NCBI GenBank assembly: GCA_024402595.1
Contig: JAKSTL010000021.1
Coordinates: 1 to 34,985 of the forward strand
Source: Treponema sp.
Lineage (GTDB): Bacteria > Spirochaetota > Spirochaetia > Treponematales > Treponemataceae
Direction: 5' to 3'
Length of the DNA stretch: 34,985 nt
The notes beneath the pieces are model-generated. The model saw nothing but the letters and a program-made list of their open reading frames with translations, ran no database searches and was not told where the DNA came from. Position numbers and translations under genes: made by a program. This document shows, piece after piece, positions 22,296-29,608 of this stretch; within the stretch, counting starts at the first letter, position 1; each line of letters begins with the position of its first letter.

Positions 22296-24017
22296 TTAAG
22301 AGCTGGAATTGAATATTTTTAAAAATACATCAATTTCGGCTCTTATTCTTTTTAAAAAGGAAATATCCATACTAAACTTCCATCCTTCTGGAAAATGAAG
22401 GTAAAGATACTCTCTTGGTTCTGCCAGTTGCTGGATTTGTTTATTTCGTTCAGTTTCTGGCAATTTTTTTTCTCCAGTTAAAAGAGCTTTTAATTCATTG
22501 AGTGACTGGGCTTCAGAATGGACATAAGCTTTAATCTGTAAATAAAGGTTTTCTCTAGTGGATTGTTCGGAAGTAAATATCATTTTTGTATAATTATGAA
22601 GGTCAGCCTCAGAAAATAAATCAAAAGGATTGCAAAGGGAAAGATTTAAGCTTAATCCTTTTGTTCCAGCGTCGAAAAGATTTTTTATGCCTGAAAAAAG
22701 ATTTATAAAACTTTCTCTGTAGCTTTGCAATAAAGGCGTTGTATATGTAATTTTTCCATATTTGTCACTAATAGGTAAGGCTGGATAAGAGAAGGCAGCT
22801 GAATAATTTTGCACAGGATTTAATCGATTTGTTGCTTCCAATCTGCTTAAATGGGCCATAGTTTCTTTGCCGTGAGTATTTCCAGCTGAATATGAAAAAT
22901 CCAATCCGAAAACAAAAATTGGAATAGAATCATTTATTCGAAAATGTAAAGCGTAATAGACAGCTGTAAGTCCCACAGAACCAAAAGGTGGATTTGCAAA
23001 AGGTAAAAGATTAAGTTTTTGTAGATTAGTTATAAAATCAGCCTGAGTATATAAAGTTGTAAAATAAGAAAGCTTGTCGTGTGAAATATTATGTCCAAGT
23101 TGATTTATCGAGCTTAATCCTGCAAAAATAACTGGAGTATTGTTATTATTGTAATTTGAGGTAAAGTAATTTTCACCAATAAAAGCTTTTAATATAACAC
23201 TTTGAGTTTCTTCCACAAAAACTGCATCGGGAACAATGTTATTATGCAGCAGCGTTGTAAATGATGTGTCTACACAAATTATAAAAAAAGCATTTCTAAA
23301 AGATTTTATCTGTTCAAACTGAATATTTATGCTTTCACCAGCTCCAAAAACCAAAATTGGCTTTGTAATTTTGCGTAAAAAAGTATTAATGGAAAGACAA
23401 TCATAGCTTTGCAGAAGATTCTTAAAAAAGTTTTTTGAATAGGAATGACCAAACTTCATTAGTGTGATTCTGTTTTTCCAGAAGGTCATTATGGCATTGG
23501 TAGAACTTTGAGATAAAGTTTTATATAAATCGGCTTGAAATTGTGTACCTGCGGAAAAATCAATAGAAACAATTCTTTTGAAAGAGCCTGCTTGTGGAAG
23601 TTTATGTCCGTCAGAAAAAACATAAGATTTTTGATTTAAAATAAAAGGCAGATTATAAGCCTCTTTAATTGTTAAAAAGGTTATTTTATTGCTTTTGCAC
23701 AAATCTTCATATTGAGAAGAAAGATAATCATTTTTATATAAATCATTGGAAAAATTGTAAAGAGATTCGTCTAATTCAATGCATAGAATAAAACAGTTTT
23801 CTGGTATTTTTTCTATTAAGTTTTGTAGTCCATATAAAAGGATTGGAGAAAAAGCTAGAATCAGGGTTTCTTCCAAAAGTTCAGTTTTTTCAATAGTTTG
23901 AATTATTTGCTTAGAAGGTGCATATTTTGAATAGAGAAACTTTTGATTGTATGAAACAGAAAAGCCCTGCGAAGTTTCCACAAGGCAGGGCTTTTGTATA
24001 AATTGTAAATTATCCAA
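22296..24017 (-). CDS. Maf-like (DUF115 / MptE-type) protein, probable flagellin glycosylation factor
   Basis: A 573-residue cytoplasmic protein. Central residues 215-300 carry the family pattern: PILVFGAGESINIQF (nucleotide-binding GAGxS loop), FFIICVDTSFTTLL, NIVPDAVFVEE, and later FANPPFGSVGLTAVYYALHF and PIFVFGLDFSYSAGNTHGKE. Motility-associated factor proteins transfer nonulosonic or related sugars to flagellin, and spirochaete flagellins are glycosylated. The start is a TTG, 2 bp after the stop of the upstream foldase gene, with no good SD, so coupling is likely. No ATG or GTG alternative lies near the N-terminus. Codons 8-20 contain a terminator-like hairpin. No flagellar genes lie nearby, so the target is inferred. 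Confidence 0.75.
   Translation of the reverse strand: MDNLQFIQKPCLVETSQGFSVSYNQKFLYSKYAPSKQIIQTIEKTELLEETLILAFSPILLYGLQNLIEKIPENCFILCIELDESLYNFSNDLYKNDYLSSQYEDLCKSNKITFLTIKEAYNLPFILNQKSYVFSDGHKLPQAGSFKRIVSIDFSAGTQFQADLYKTLSQSSTNAIMTFWKNRITLMKFGHSYSKNFFKNLLQSYDCLSINTFLRKITKPILVFGAGESINIQFEQIKSFRNAFFIICVDTSFTTLLHNNIVPDAVFVEETQSVILKAFIGENYFTSNYNNNNTPVIFAGLSSINQLGHNISHDKLSYFTTLYTQADFITNLQKLNLLPFANPPFGSVGLTAVYYALHFRINDSIPIFVFGLDFSYSAGNTHGKETMAHLSRLEATNRLNPVQNYSAAFSYPALPISDKYGKITYTTPLLQSYRESFINLFSGIKNLFDAGTKGLSLNLSLCNPFDLFSEADLHNYTKMIFTSEQSTRENLYLQIKAYVHSEAQSLNELKALLTGEKKLPETERNKQIQQLAEPREYLYLHFPEGWKFSMDISFLKRIRAEIDVFLKIFNSSS
23960..23995 (-). terminator. Terminator-like hairpin inside the first codons of the maf-like gene
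   Basis: AAAAGCCCTGC (23960-23970) and GCAGGGCTTTT (23985-23995) are perfect 11-bp reverse complements with a 14-base loop. Read on the minus strand it follows the foldase stop by about 25 bases and runs into TTTTCTGTTTC. It could end the foldase transcript and let only part of the polymerases reach the maf-like gene. The plus-strand direction is also T-rich. Confidence 0.5.
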
Positions 24018-24019
24018 AA

Positions 24020-25483
24020 TTACATTAAGTTTCCGTAATATGTTGAAGCAAAATTGTTTTCAAGTTTTGGACTATCCATAATAGCATTCTGGGCAGCTTC
24101 TGAATCATAATCTTCCAGCTGTGTCAAAATATAAGGAGCTTCTTTTGCTTCTGCTATAGATTCGTTGTTAGTGTACTGAAGAACAATAACATAATCATTC
24201 ATAACAATTGGAGCAGAAACTTCATTTAATTTTAATGCAAAAGCTGTTTTTAAGAAGTTTTCATTTTTATCTGCACCACGAAGTCCTGCAATTGAAGTAT
24301 CAACTGACTGAGAAATTGTTGTGCTTCCAAAGTTTAATGGGAATGCGGCAACGGAAGTGTTTTCAATGTCGAACTTTTCACAAGCGGCATCGAAAGAAGA
24401 CTTCATAACTTCTGCAGTAAAATCTTTTGCTTTTGCTGTAAAGTAATCTTCAACAATTGTTGCTTCATAAGCGTTAATGTAGCTAGAAACCTTTGCTTTC
24501 ATATCATCTTTTGTGAAGTCTGGCTGTTCTGCCTCTCCATCGGCTCTAAAGATTGAGAAACCGATTAAAGTATTGATGATTGGGCTTGTGCCGTCTTTTG
24601 CTACAGTAACAATTTTTTCCAAATCGGCTTTATCTTCAAGAAGATTTTCAATCTGATACTGATAATTGTTGTTTAATTTTCCTTCTGAATTACTGTATGT
24701 TTTTTCAGAATATTCGGCAATTGCATCTTCAAAAGAAATCTCGCCTTTTGTAATTCTTTTTACAATCTTTTCGGCTGTTGCTTTATCTTCAACTGTAATA
24801 ACTGACATATCATATTTGATGAACTTAGCTTTGTTCTGGTTTGCATATTTCAACTGTTCTTCTTCTGGATAATCAGATTTTTTCATAGCTGCCATATTGA
24901 AGCCGCGTTTGTCATTCTGATATGCAACAAGGAAATCTAATTCTGAATCAGATTCTTTTATACCAAAAAGGGCTTCTGTTCCAAAAATGTCTGACTGTGA
25001 ACCAAAGTTATCATCATAGAAACGAGAAGAAAAAAGTTCAGTTTCAATGTCTGCTCTTAATTTTTCAATAGATGCGCTGTCTGTCTGATTATAAATTCTT
25101 GTTGAAAATTTTCCATTTTCATCATAGAAATATGGTCTCATTCTGCGGTTGATAGCTTCTTTTGGAACTTCCCAACCTGTCTTTCTTACAGCATCTTCGT
25201 AAGCATATTTCATAACTGTAGAATTAAATGCATAGTTGAAAATGTAATACTGTGTTGAGGAATCAATCTGCATTCCCTGATTTCTGAACATTTCTGCATA
25301 GTGAGAAATGAATTCAGAAAAGTCTGAACCATATTCATAACTAATCTTTTTGTTATTGTATTTACCAAATACAAGCCCTTCCTGAGCTTTCGAATTTCCT
25401 AAAGTAGATGGCATAACAAAGGCTAGCAAACAAATAATTAAAATTATGATTGAGCCTGCTGTGTAAAGAACACCTTTTTTCAT
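24020..25483 (-). CDS. SurA/PpiD-like peptidyl-prolyl isomerase-type foldase, membrane-anchored
   Basis: A 487-residue protein with one N-terminal membrane helix (about residues 8-28) and a periplasmic body. Residues 45-215 resemble a SurA_N-type chaperone domain (long helices with QGMQIDSSTQYYIFNYAFNS). A degenerate parvulin-like part follows (ITVEDKATAEKIVKRITKGE then ISFEDAIAEYSE, about 225-315), and a second substrate-binding helical region ends the protein. It likely assists folding of exported proteins; catalytic PPIase activity is uncertain because the parvulin core is poorly kept. SD AAGGGTT and a consensus promoter lie upstream. It is the first gene of a two-gene unit with the Maf-like protein. 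Confidence 0.72.
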   Translation of the reverse strand: MKKGVLYTAGSIIILIICLLAFVMPSTLGNSKAQEGLVFGKYNNKKISYEYGSDFSEFISHYAEMFRNQGMQIDSSTQYYIFNYAFNSTVMKYAYEDAVRKTGWEVPKEAINRRMRPYFYDENGKFSTRIYNQTDSASIEKLRADIETELFSSRFYDDNFGSQSDIFGTEALFGIKESDSELDFLVAYQNDKRGFNMAAMKKSDYPEEEQLKYANQNKAKFIKYDMSVITVEDKATAEKIVKRITKGEISFEDAIAEYSEKTYSNSEGKLNNNYQYQIENLLEDKADLEKIVTVAKDGTSPIINTLIGFSIFRADGEAEQPDFTKDDMKAKVSSYINAYEATIVEDYFTAKAKDFTAEVMKSSFDAACEKFDIENTSVAAFPLNFGSTTISQSVDTSIAGLRGADKNENFLKTAFALKLNEVSAPIVMNDYVIVLQYTNNESIAEAKEAPYILTQLEDYDSEAAQNAIMDSPKLENNFASTYYGNLM

Positions 25484-25522
25484 ATAATTAACCCTTATAA
25501 TTGTGATTTTAGATAATATTTA

Positions 25523-25551
25523 ATTTTAACATAGACTATACGGGCTGTCAA
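25523..25551 (-). promoter_or_regulatory. Promoter of the foldase-maf unit
   Basis: On the minus strand: a perfect -35 TTGACA (25546-25551), a 17-bp spacer, -10 TAAAAT (25523-25528). The leader of about 33 nt contains the SD AAGGGTT. Confidence 0.75.
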
Positions 25552-25634
25552 TTGTAGGAAATGAAGCTGTAATTAAAAACAATGATACAAAACATTGAAT
25601 AGATGATGAGTGCTTGTTCTGGAGTTTTGTACTT

Positions 25635-25662
25635 TTGTAGTTTTTAAATTTCCAATTATAAT
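25635..25662 (+). promoter_or_regulatory. Candidate promoter(s) of the small membrane protein
   Basis: -35 TTGTAG followed after 16 bp by TATAAT, near 25635-25662. A second TATAAT lies about 15 bp further on, with a poor -35. Both are upstream of a strong SD. Confidence 0.45.
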
Positions 25663-25708
25663 AATCTGGGGTATAATAAAATAAATCACATTGCCTAGGA
25701 GGAAAAAT

Positions 25709-25915
25709 ATGGCAGCAAAAAAAATGAGTTGGTTGGTTAAGATTCTTTTGGTTCTTTTATGGGACATTTATGGTTTAATCCGCCGTCTCGAAAGCAAAAA
25801 AACAATTATCAAATTATTGGGAATTATCTTCTTTATTTTCGGAGGATTTGGAATCATTTGGCTTATCGACTTGATTACTGTTCTTGTAAAGAAGGATGTA
25901 ATTGTTTTAGTTTAA
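25709..25915 (+). CDS. Small TM2-like membrane protein
   Basis: A 68-residue protein with two hydrophobic segments (about residues 8-24 and 36-60) joined by a basic turn (RRLESKK). The C-terminal FGGFGIIWLIDLITVLVKK resembles the second helix of TM2-domain proteins (GGFGIWWLIDL). The first half is not a good TM2 match, so it may be a shortened or divergent member. The ATG at 25709 is fixed by a perfect AGGAGG SD 6 nt upstream. It stands alone, is convergent with ddl, and is followed by two hairpin structures. Function unknown. Confidence 0.65.
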   Translation: MAAKKMSWLVKILLVLLWDIYGLIRRLESKKTIIKLLGIIFFIFGGFGIIWLIDLITVLVKKDVIVLV

Positions 25916-25926
25916 GGTGATTTTCC

Positions 25927-25961
25927 TTTCAACTGTTAATTTAATGATTAAAGAGTTGAAA
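25927..25961 (+). terminator. Weak hairpin after the small membrane protein gene
   Basis: TTTCAACT (25927-25934) pairs with AGTTGAAA (25954-25961), with an inner TTAAT/ATTAA stem. No T-run follows; it may be a 3'-end structure. Confidence 0.4.
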
Positions 25962-25998
25962 CTCATTTAATAAATGTGATTATAAAAATAAATAAAAA

Positions 25999-26104
25999 GG
26001 GCTGTTCTTAAGTTCAAAATATTGATTCTGTGATTTTGAGAAAACACGAAAATTGTAAACTTAAAATCACTGGAAATACTGATTGTGAACTTATAAGACA
26101 GCCC
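25999..26104. mobile_element. 106-bp hairpin element with terminal inverted repeats (MITE-like) between convergent genes
   Basis: The left end GGGCTGTTCTTAAGTTCA (25999-26016) is matched by the right end TGAACTTATAAGACAGCCC (26086-26104) as an imperfect terminal inverted repeat. Inside, GTGATTTTGAG (26030-26040) pairs with CTTAAAATCAC (26060-26070), so nearly the whole element can fold into one long hairpin. The ends are flanked by A-rich and T-rich runs. It could be a non-autonomous IS derivative, because a GGGCTGT... end is common in some IS families. It could also serve as a two-way terminator for the small membrane gene and ddl. No clear target-site duplication is visible. Confidence 0.45.
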
Positions 26105-26126
26105 ATTATTTTTTGCCGAAGTTTAA

Positions 26127-27266
26127 TTAACGGCTTGTAATTAATTTATTTTTTGAATTGTAACGAGCAATGGCTTCATCTAATAAAAGCTGAACAAGGG
26201 CTGGAAATTCAAGTCCTGCGGCTTCACACATTTTTGGGAACATACTGATGGAAGTAAAGCCTGGCAAAGTATTGATTTCGTTGAGATAAACTGCATTTGT
26301 ATCTTTATCGATAAAAAAGTCCACTCTGGAAAGGCCTGTGGCATCTAAAACTTTGTAAGCGGCACAAGCAGTTTTTCTAATTTTTTCCAGATCGTTTTCG
26401 CTGAGATTTGCTGGGATTTGTAAAGCGGCTCCTTCTGGATCGTTGTATTTTGCATCAAAGTCGTAGAAGGTGTGGGTTGGTAAGATTTCACCTGGGATGT
26501 AAGCCACAACATTTTCAACATCATCATCGGCAGGAAATGTTACAGAATTACCAGTAACACTGCATTCAATTTCTCTGGCATTAATCGATTTTTCAATAAG
26601 AACCTTATCATCCCACATAAAGGCTTCCATTAAAGCAAAAGATAATTCTTTTCGGTTTTTAGCTTTTGCTGCACCGTTAGAACTTCCTGCACAACATGGT
26701 TTTACAAATAATGGATAACCACCCAATTCTTCTTCTGCAGATTCAATAAAAGCATCATAAAGCACTGAATCAAGCATAACAAATCGTTTCATACATACAT
26801 AAGGAACAACTGGCAATCCAACGCTCTGCCAAATCATTTTTGTTTTTTCTTTATCCATTGTAATGGCAGAAGCAAGAGTTGTACAACCAACATAAGGAAT
26901 ATCAGCCATATCCAAAAGACCTTGGATGGTGCCATCTTCACCATAAGTGCCGTGGAGTGCTGGGAAAACAACATCAATGTCCAAGGATTTACCATTTACA
27001 CAGAAAGACTGTTTTTTTCCACCAGGAATTATGGTAACAGCATTTTCACTTTTTTCTGTAATTGTAAGCACAGAATCTGGTGTTTCACAAATGCGCTTGT
27101 ATTCTTCGTCAGATTGAAGATACCATTTTCCTTCCTTTGTAATACCAATTAAAATTACATTGTTTGATTTATTATTTTCGTGAAGTCCCCGAACAATTGA
27201 AGCTGCAGAAATTAAAGAAATTTCGTGTTCTCCACTTTTTCCACCAAAAATTACACAAATATTCAT
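26127..27266 (-). CDS. ddl: D-alanine--D-alanine ligase
   Basis: A 379-residue ATP-grasp enzyme that makes the D-Ala-D-Ala end of peptidoglycan precursors. It has the N-terminal FGGKSGEHEISLISAASI, DVVFPALHGTYGEDGTIQGL and PYVGCTTLASAITMDKEKTK. The central FVKPCCAGSSNGAAKA and the C-terminal LSRVDFFIDKDTNAVYLNEINTLPGFTSISMFP carry the ATP and metal ligands. SD GGAGA precedes the ATG. It starts 17 bp after the murE stop, so murE-ddl form one transcript for the stem-peptide steps. Confidence 0.95.
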   Translation of the reverse strand: MNICVIFGGKSGEHEISLISAASIVRGLHENNKSNNVILIGITKEGKWYLQSDEEYKRICETPDSVLTITEKSENAVTIIPGGKKQSFCVNGKSLDIDVVFPALHGTYGEDGTIQGLLDMADIPYVGCTTLASAITMDKEKTKMIWQSVGLPVVPYVCMKRFVMLDSVLYDAFIESAEEELGGYPLFVKPCCAGSSNGAAKAKNRKELSFALMEAFMWDDKVLIEKSINAREIECSVTGNSVTFPADDDVENVVAYIPGEILPTHTFYDFDAKYNDPEGAALQIPANLSENDLEKIRKTACAAYKVLDATGLSRVDFFIDKDTNAVYLNEINTLPGFTSISMFPKMCEAAGLEFPALVQLLLDEAIARYNSKNKLITSR

Positions 27267-27283
27267 TTTATATTCTCCATAAA

Positions 27284-29041
27284 TTATAGAATTTCTTTCA
27301 ATGCGTTTTTTGCTTCCGATATTTCATCATAAGGCATTACAAAATTTTTATAAATAATACTGTTTTCATGAGATTTACCCAATAGTAAAACAATATCATC
27401 TTTTTTTGCCATTTTAAACGCCTGTCTTATAGCCTCAGGACGATCATGAGTAATAAACAGATTTTGATTCATTTTTAGTCCTGATTTTTCTGCTCCGACT
27501 GCAATATCTTTTAATAATTCCACCGGATCTTCTCCACGAGGATCTTCATCGGTCAATATTACAACATCACAGAATTTTCCAGCAATTTCACCTTGTAAAG
27601 GGCGTTTTGTTAAATCCCGTTCGCCGCCACTGCCAAAAAGTGCAATCATCCGACCTTTACATCTATTTCTAATAGGCGGGAAAATTGTTTCAAAACTAGA
27701 TGGAGTGTGGGCATAATCCACAATTACTTCAAAAGGCTGTCCTTCATTTATTACAGTCATGCGACCTTTTATAGGCGTTAAATCCTTTGTTTTAGACGCA
27801 ATTTCTTCAAAGGATAATCCTGTAACACTGCTTACCGCAATAATTGAAGCCATTAAATTATAAGCATTAAAGGCACCTGGCAGTGGAGCAGTAATGGAAA
27901 AGTTAGATTCAAGGTCCTTTGAAATAGAAATTGCATCTTTACCCATAGCTTTTACATTAAAAGTAATATCTGCGGCGGTAGAATTTATTTTGTCTGCACA
28001 CATAAAGCATATATTTTCTGGAATTGGGGGCAAACAAATATCCTCTGGTTTTTCGGAAGTTGCGGCTTTTCCAGCTTTCCCCATAGTCGTAAATCCATAA
28101 ACAGATTTTTTTGTCTGTTCTGCAAAAAATTCTGCGGAAGGGTCTTCAAGATTAACAATGCCTATGGAATTAATAGTTCGTTTTTGACCACCAATTGTCT
28201 TAATATGATTATGTTTATCCAAAGCCCTGAAAAGATTTGCCTTATCGTTCCTGTAAGTTTCAAAATTCTTATGAAATTCTAGATGTTCCAATGTAACATT
28301 CATAAAAACGCCACAATCAAAAACAATGTTTCCACAACGATTCAGTTTTTGAGAAAGACCATGAGAAGAAGTTTCAACAACCGCATATTCACAGCCATTT
28401 TCCAACATTTCATTTAGATGATGCTGAATAATTGGTGCTTCCGGTGTAGTCTGATGTTGTGGATTAGGAACTGCCTCACCACCAAATGAATATTCAACCG
28501 TAGAAATAAATCCCGCTTTTTTTCCACAAAGCCGCAGTAATTGCCAAATAAATGAAACGGTAGAACTTTTTCCTTCCGTGCCTGTTACACCAATAACAAT
28601 CAGTCTTTCTGATGGAGAATCATAAAAACAGGAAGAGATTGGGGCCATAGCAAAACGGGCGTCAGGAACTTTAATTAAAACAGGACTGTATTTTTGTTTA
28701 TCCTGAGACAGTTCATTGTCAAAGGTTCGTTGAATTATAGCTTTTGCAGTTTCTTTCTGCTGCTCCAAAGTCAATTCACCTTGGAAAACAACTGCATTGG
28801 CGCCATTTAAAATCGCTTGAGCAATAAATCTGTTACCATCTGTGTGAGTTCCAGGCAAGGCAAAAAACAAACTGTCTTTTTTAACATCTCTGGAATCAAA
28901 AACAAGGTTTGTTATAGGAATCTGATTTATTTCGTTTTTTATTTGAAGAGATTCGTTGTCAGAATCTAAATAATCATTCATATCAGCAGCCACTATTTGA
29001 TGAGTGAAAGCTGGAAGAAGTTGAGATAATGTTTTAATCAT
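27284..29041 (-). CDS. murE: UDP-N-acetylmuramyl-tripeptide synthetase MurE (non-DAP-type motif)
   Basis: A 585-residue Mur ligase adding the third, diamino residue of the stem peptide. It shows VIGVTGTEGKSSTVSFIWQL (ATP loop, about 149-168), HQTTPEAPIIQHHLNEM, AVVETSSHGLSQ, and GSGGERDLTKRP. The specificity motif reads DEDPRGEDP (498-506): the diaminopimelate-type DNPR has become EDPR, with N replaced by D500. GKSHENSI replaces the usual GKGHE. Treponemes use L-ornithine in peptidoglycan, and this departure from DNPR agrees with that. SD AGGAG lies 9 nt before the ATG, and a TATAAT-like box lies just upstream. About 90 residues longer than the E. coli enzyme. Confidence 0.93.
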   Translation of the reverse strand: MIKTLSQLLPAFTHQIVAADMNDYLDSDNESLQIKNEINQIPITNLVFDSRDVKKDSLFFALPGTHTDGNRFIAQAILNGANAVVFQGELTLEQQKETAKAIIQRTFDNELSQDKQKYSPVLIKVPDARFAMAPISSCFYDSPSERLIVIGVTGTEGKSSTVSFIWQLLRLCGKKAGFISTVEYSFGGEAVPNPQHQTTPEAPIIQHHLNEMLENGCEYAVVETSSHGLSQKLNRCGNIVFDCGVFMNVTLEHLEFHKNFETYRNDKANLFRALDKHNHIKTIGGQKRTINSIGIVNLEDPSAEFFAEQTKKSVYGFTTMGKAGKAATSEKPEDICLPPIPENICFMCADKINSTAADITFNVKAMGKDAISISKDLESNFSITAPLPGAFNAYNLMASIIAVSSVTGLSFEEIASKTKDLTPIKGRMTVINEGQPFEVIVDYAHTPSSFETIFPPIRNRCKGRMIALFGSGGERDLTKRPLQGEIAGKFCDVVILTDEDPRGEDPVELLKDIAVGAEKSGLKMNQNLFITHDRPEAIRQAFKMAKKDDIVLLLGKSHENSIIYKNFVMPYDEISEAKNALKEIL

Positions 29042-29115
29042 TTTTTTACTATACTCCTTATATTATATTTCGTCATTAGAATAAAAGTTATTAGTTTTAA
29101 TTCGGTTCTGATGAT

Positions 29116-29144
29116 TTGCAAAAGAACTGTATTTTCAATAAACT
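29116..29144 (+). promoter_or_regulatory. Promoter of queD, leaderless geometry
   Basis: -35 TTGCAA (29116-29121), a 17-bp spacer, -10 TAAACT (29139-29144). Only 6 bp lie between the -10 and the ATG at 29151, and there is no SD. Confidence 0.6.
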
Positions 29145-29150
29145 TTAATT

Positions 29151-29552
29151 ATGTTTGAAGTAAGAGTAGAGGCTGATTTTGCGGCCGCCCATTTTTTAAG
29201 AGATTATAACGGTAAATGTGAAAATCTACATGGACATAATTACAAGGTTTATGCTCATGTTAAAGGTTCTGAGTTAAACGAAGGCGGAATGCTTTTGGAT
29301 TTTACAAAATTAAAAGCGGCATTACGAGCTGTTTGTAAAGAACTAGATCATACAAATCTTAATGACAAAGTTTTTTTTAATCAGAATCCAAGTGCCGAAA
29401 GAATTGCCGTGTATATTTACGAAGGAATTATTGCTCTTCTGTCAAAGGATGGAATTGATTTAACCAAGAAAGAAACTTCAAAAACTGCCTTTTTATATGC
29501 TGTTGATGTTTTTGAAACAGACACATCAAGAGCCAGATATATTCCCGATTAA
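29151..29552 (+). CDS. queD: 6-carboxy-5,6,7,8-tetrahydropterin synthase / 6-pyruvoyl-tetrahydropterin synthase-like
   Basis: A 133-residue T-fold enzyme that acts in queuosine or deazapurine synthesis from 7,8-dihydroneopterin triphosphate. Zn-binding histidines are visible in DFAAAHFLRDY and LHGHNY, the catalytic Cys in GKCENLHGHN, a further His in KELDHTNLN and the late acidic DVFETDTSRARY. QueD-type is favoured by the short length and CENLHGHNY. No queC, queE or queF lies beside it, so assignment to queuosine rests on the family alone. It starts with a leaderless-type promoter and is divergent from murE. Confidence 0.88.
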   Translation: MFEVRVEADFAAAHFLRDYNGKCENLHGHNYKVYAHVKGSELNEGGMLLDFTKLKAALRAVCKELDHTNLNDKVFFNQNPSAERIAVYIYEGIIALLSKDGIDLTKKETSKTAFLYAVDVFETDTSRARYIPD

Positions 29553-29588
29553 AAAAAAGCCGAACCAAACAAATTGTCTGATTCGGCT
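29551..29588 (-). terminator. Terminator of the xylanase operon (and end of queD)
   Basis: AGCCGAA (29558-29564) pairs with TTCGGCT (29582-29588). On the minus strand the stem is followed by eight T residues (the A-run 29551-29558), a proper terminator for the xylanase genes. In the plus direction only a weak ATTT follows. Confidence 0.75.
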
Positions 29589-29608
29589 AATTTAGAAATC
29601 TATGCTAA

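Noticed and set aside
22313-22326. A perfect palindrome of A and T
   Set aside because: It lies in an AT-rich coding stretch of the maf-like gene and has no extra support as a site.
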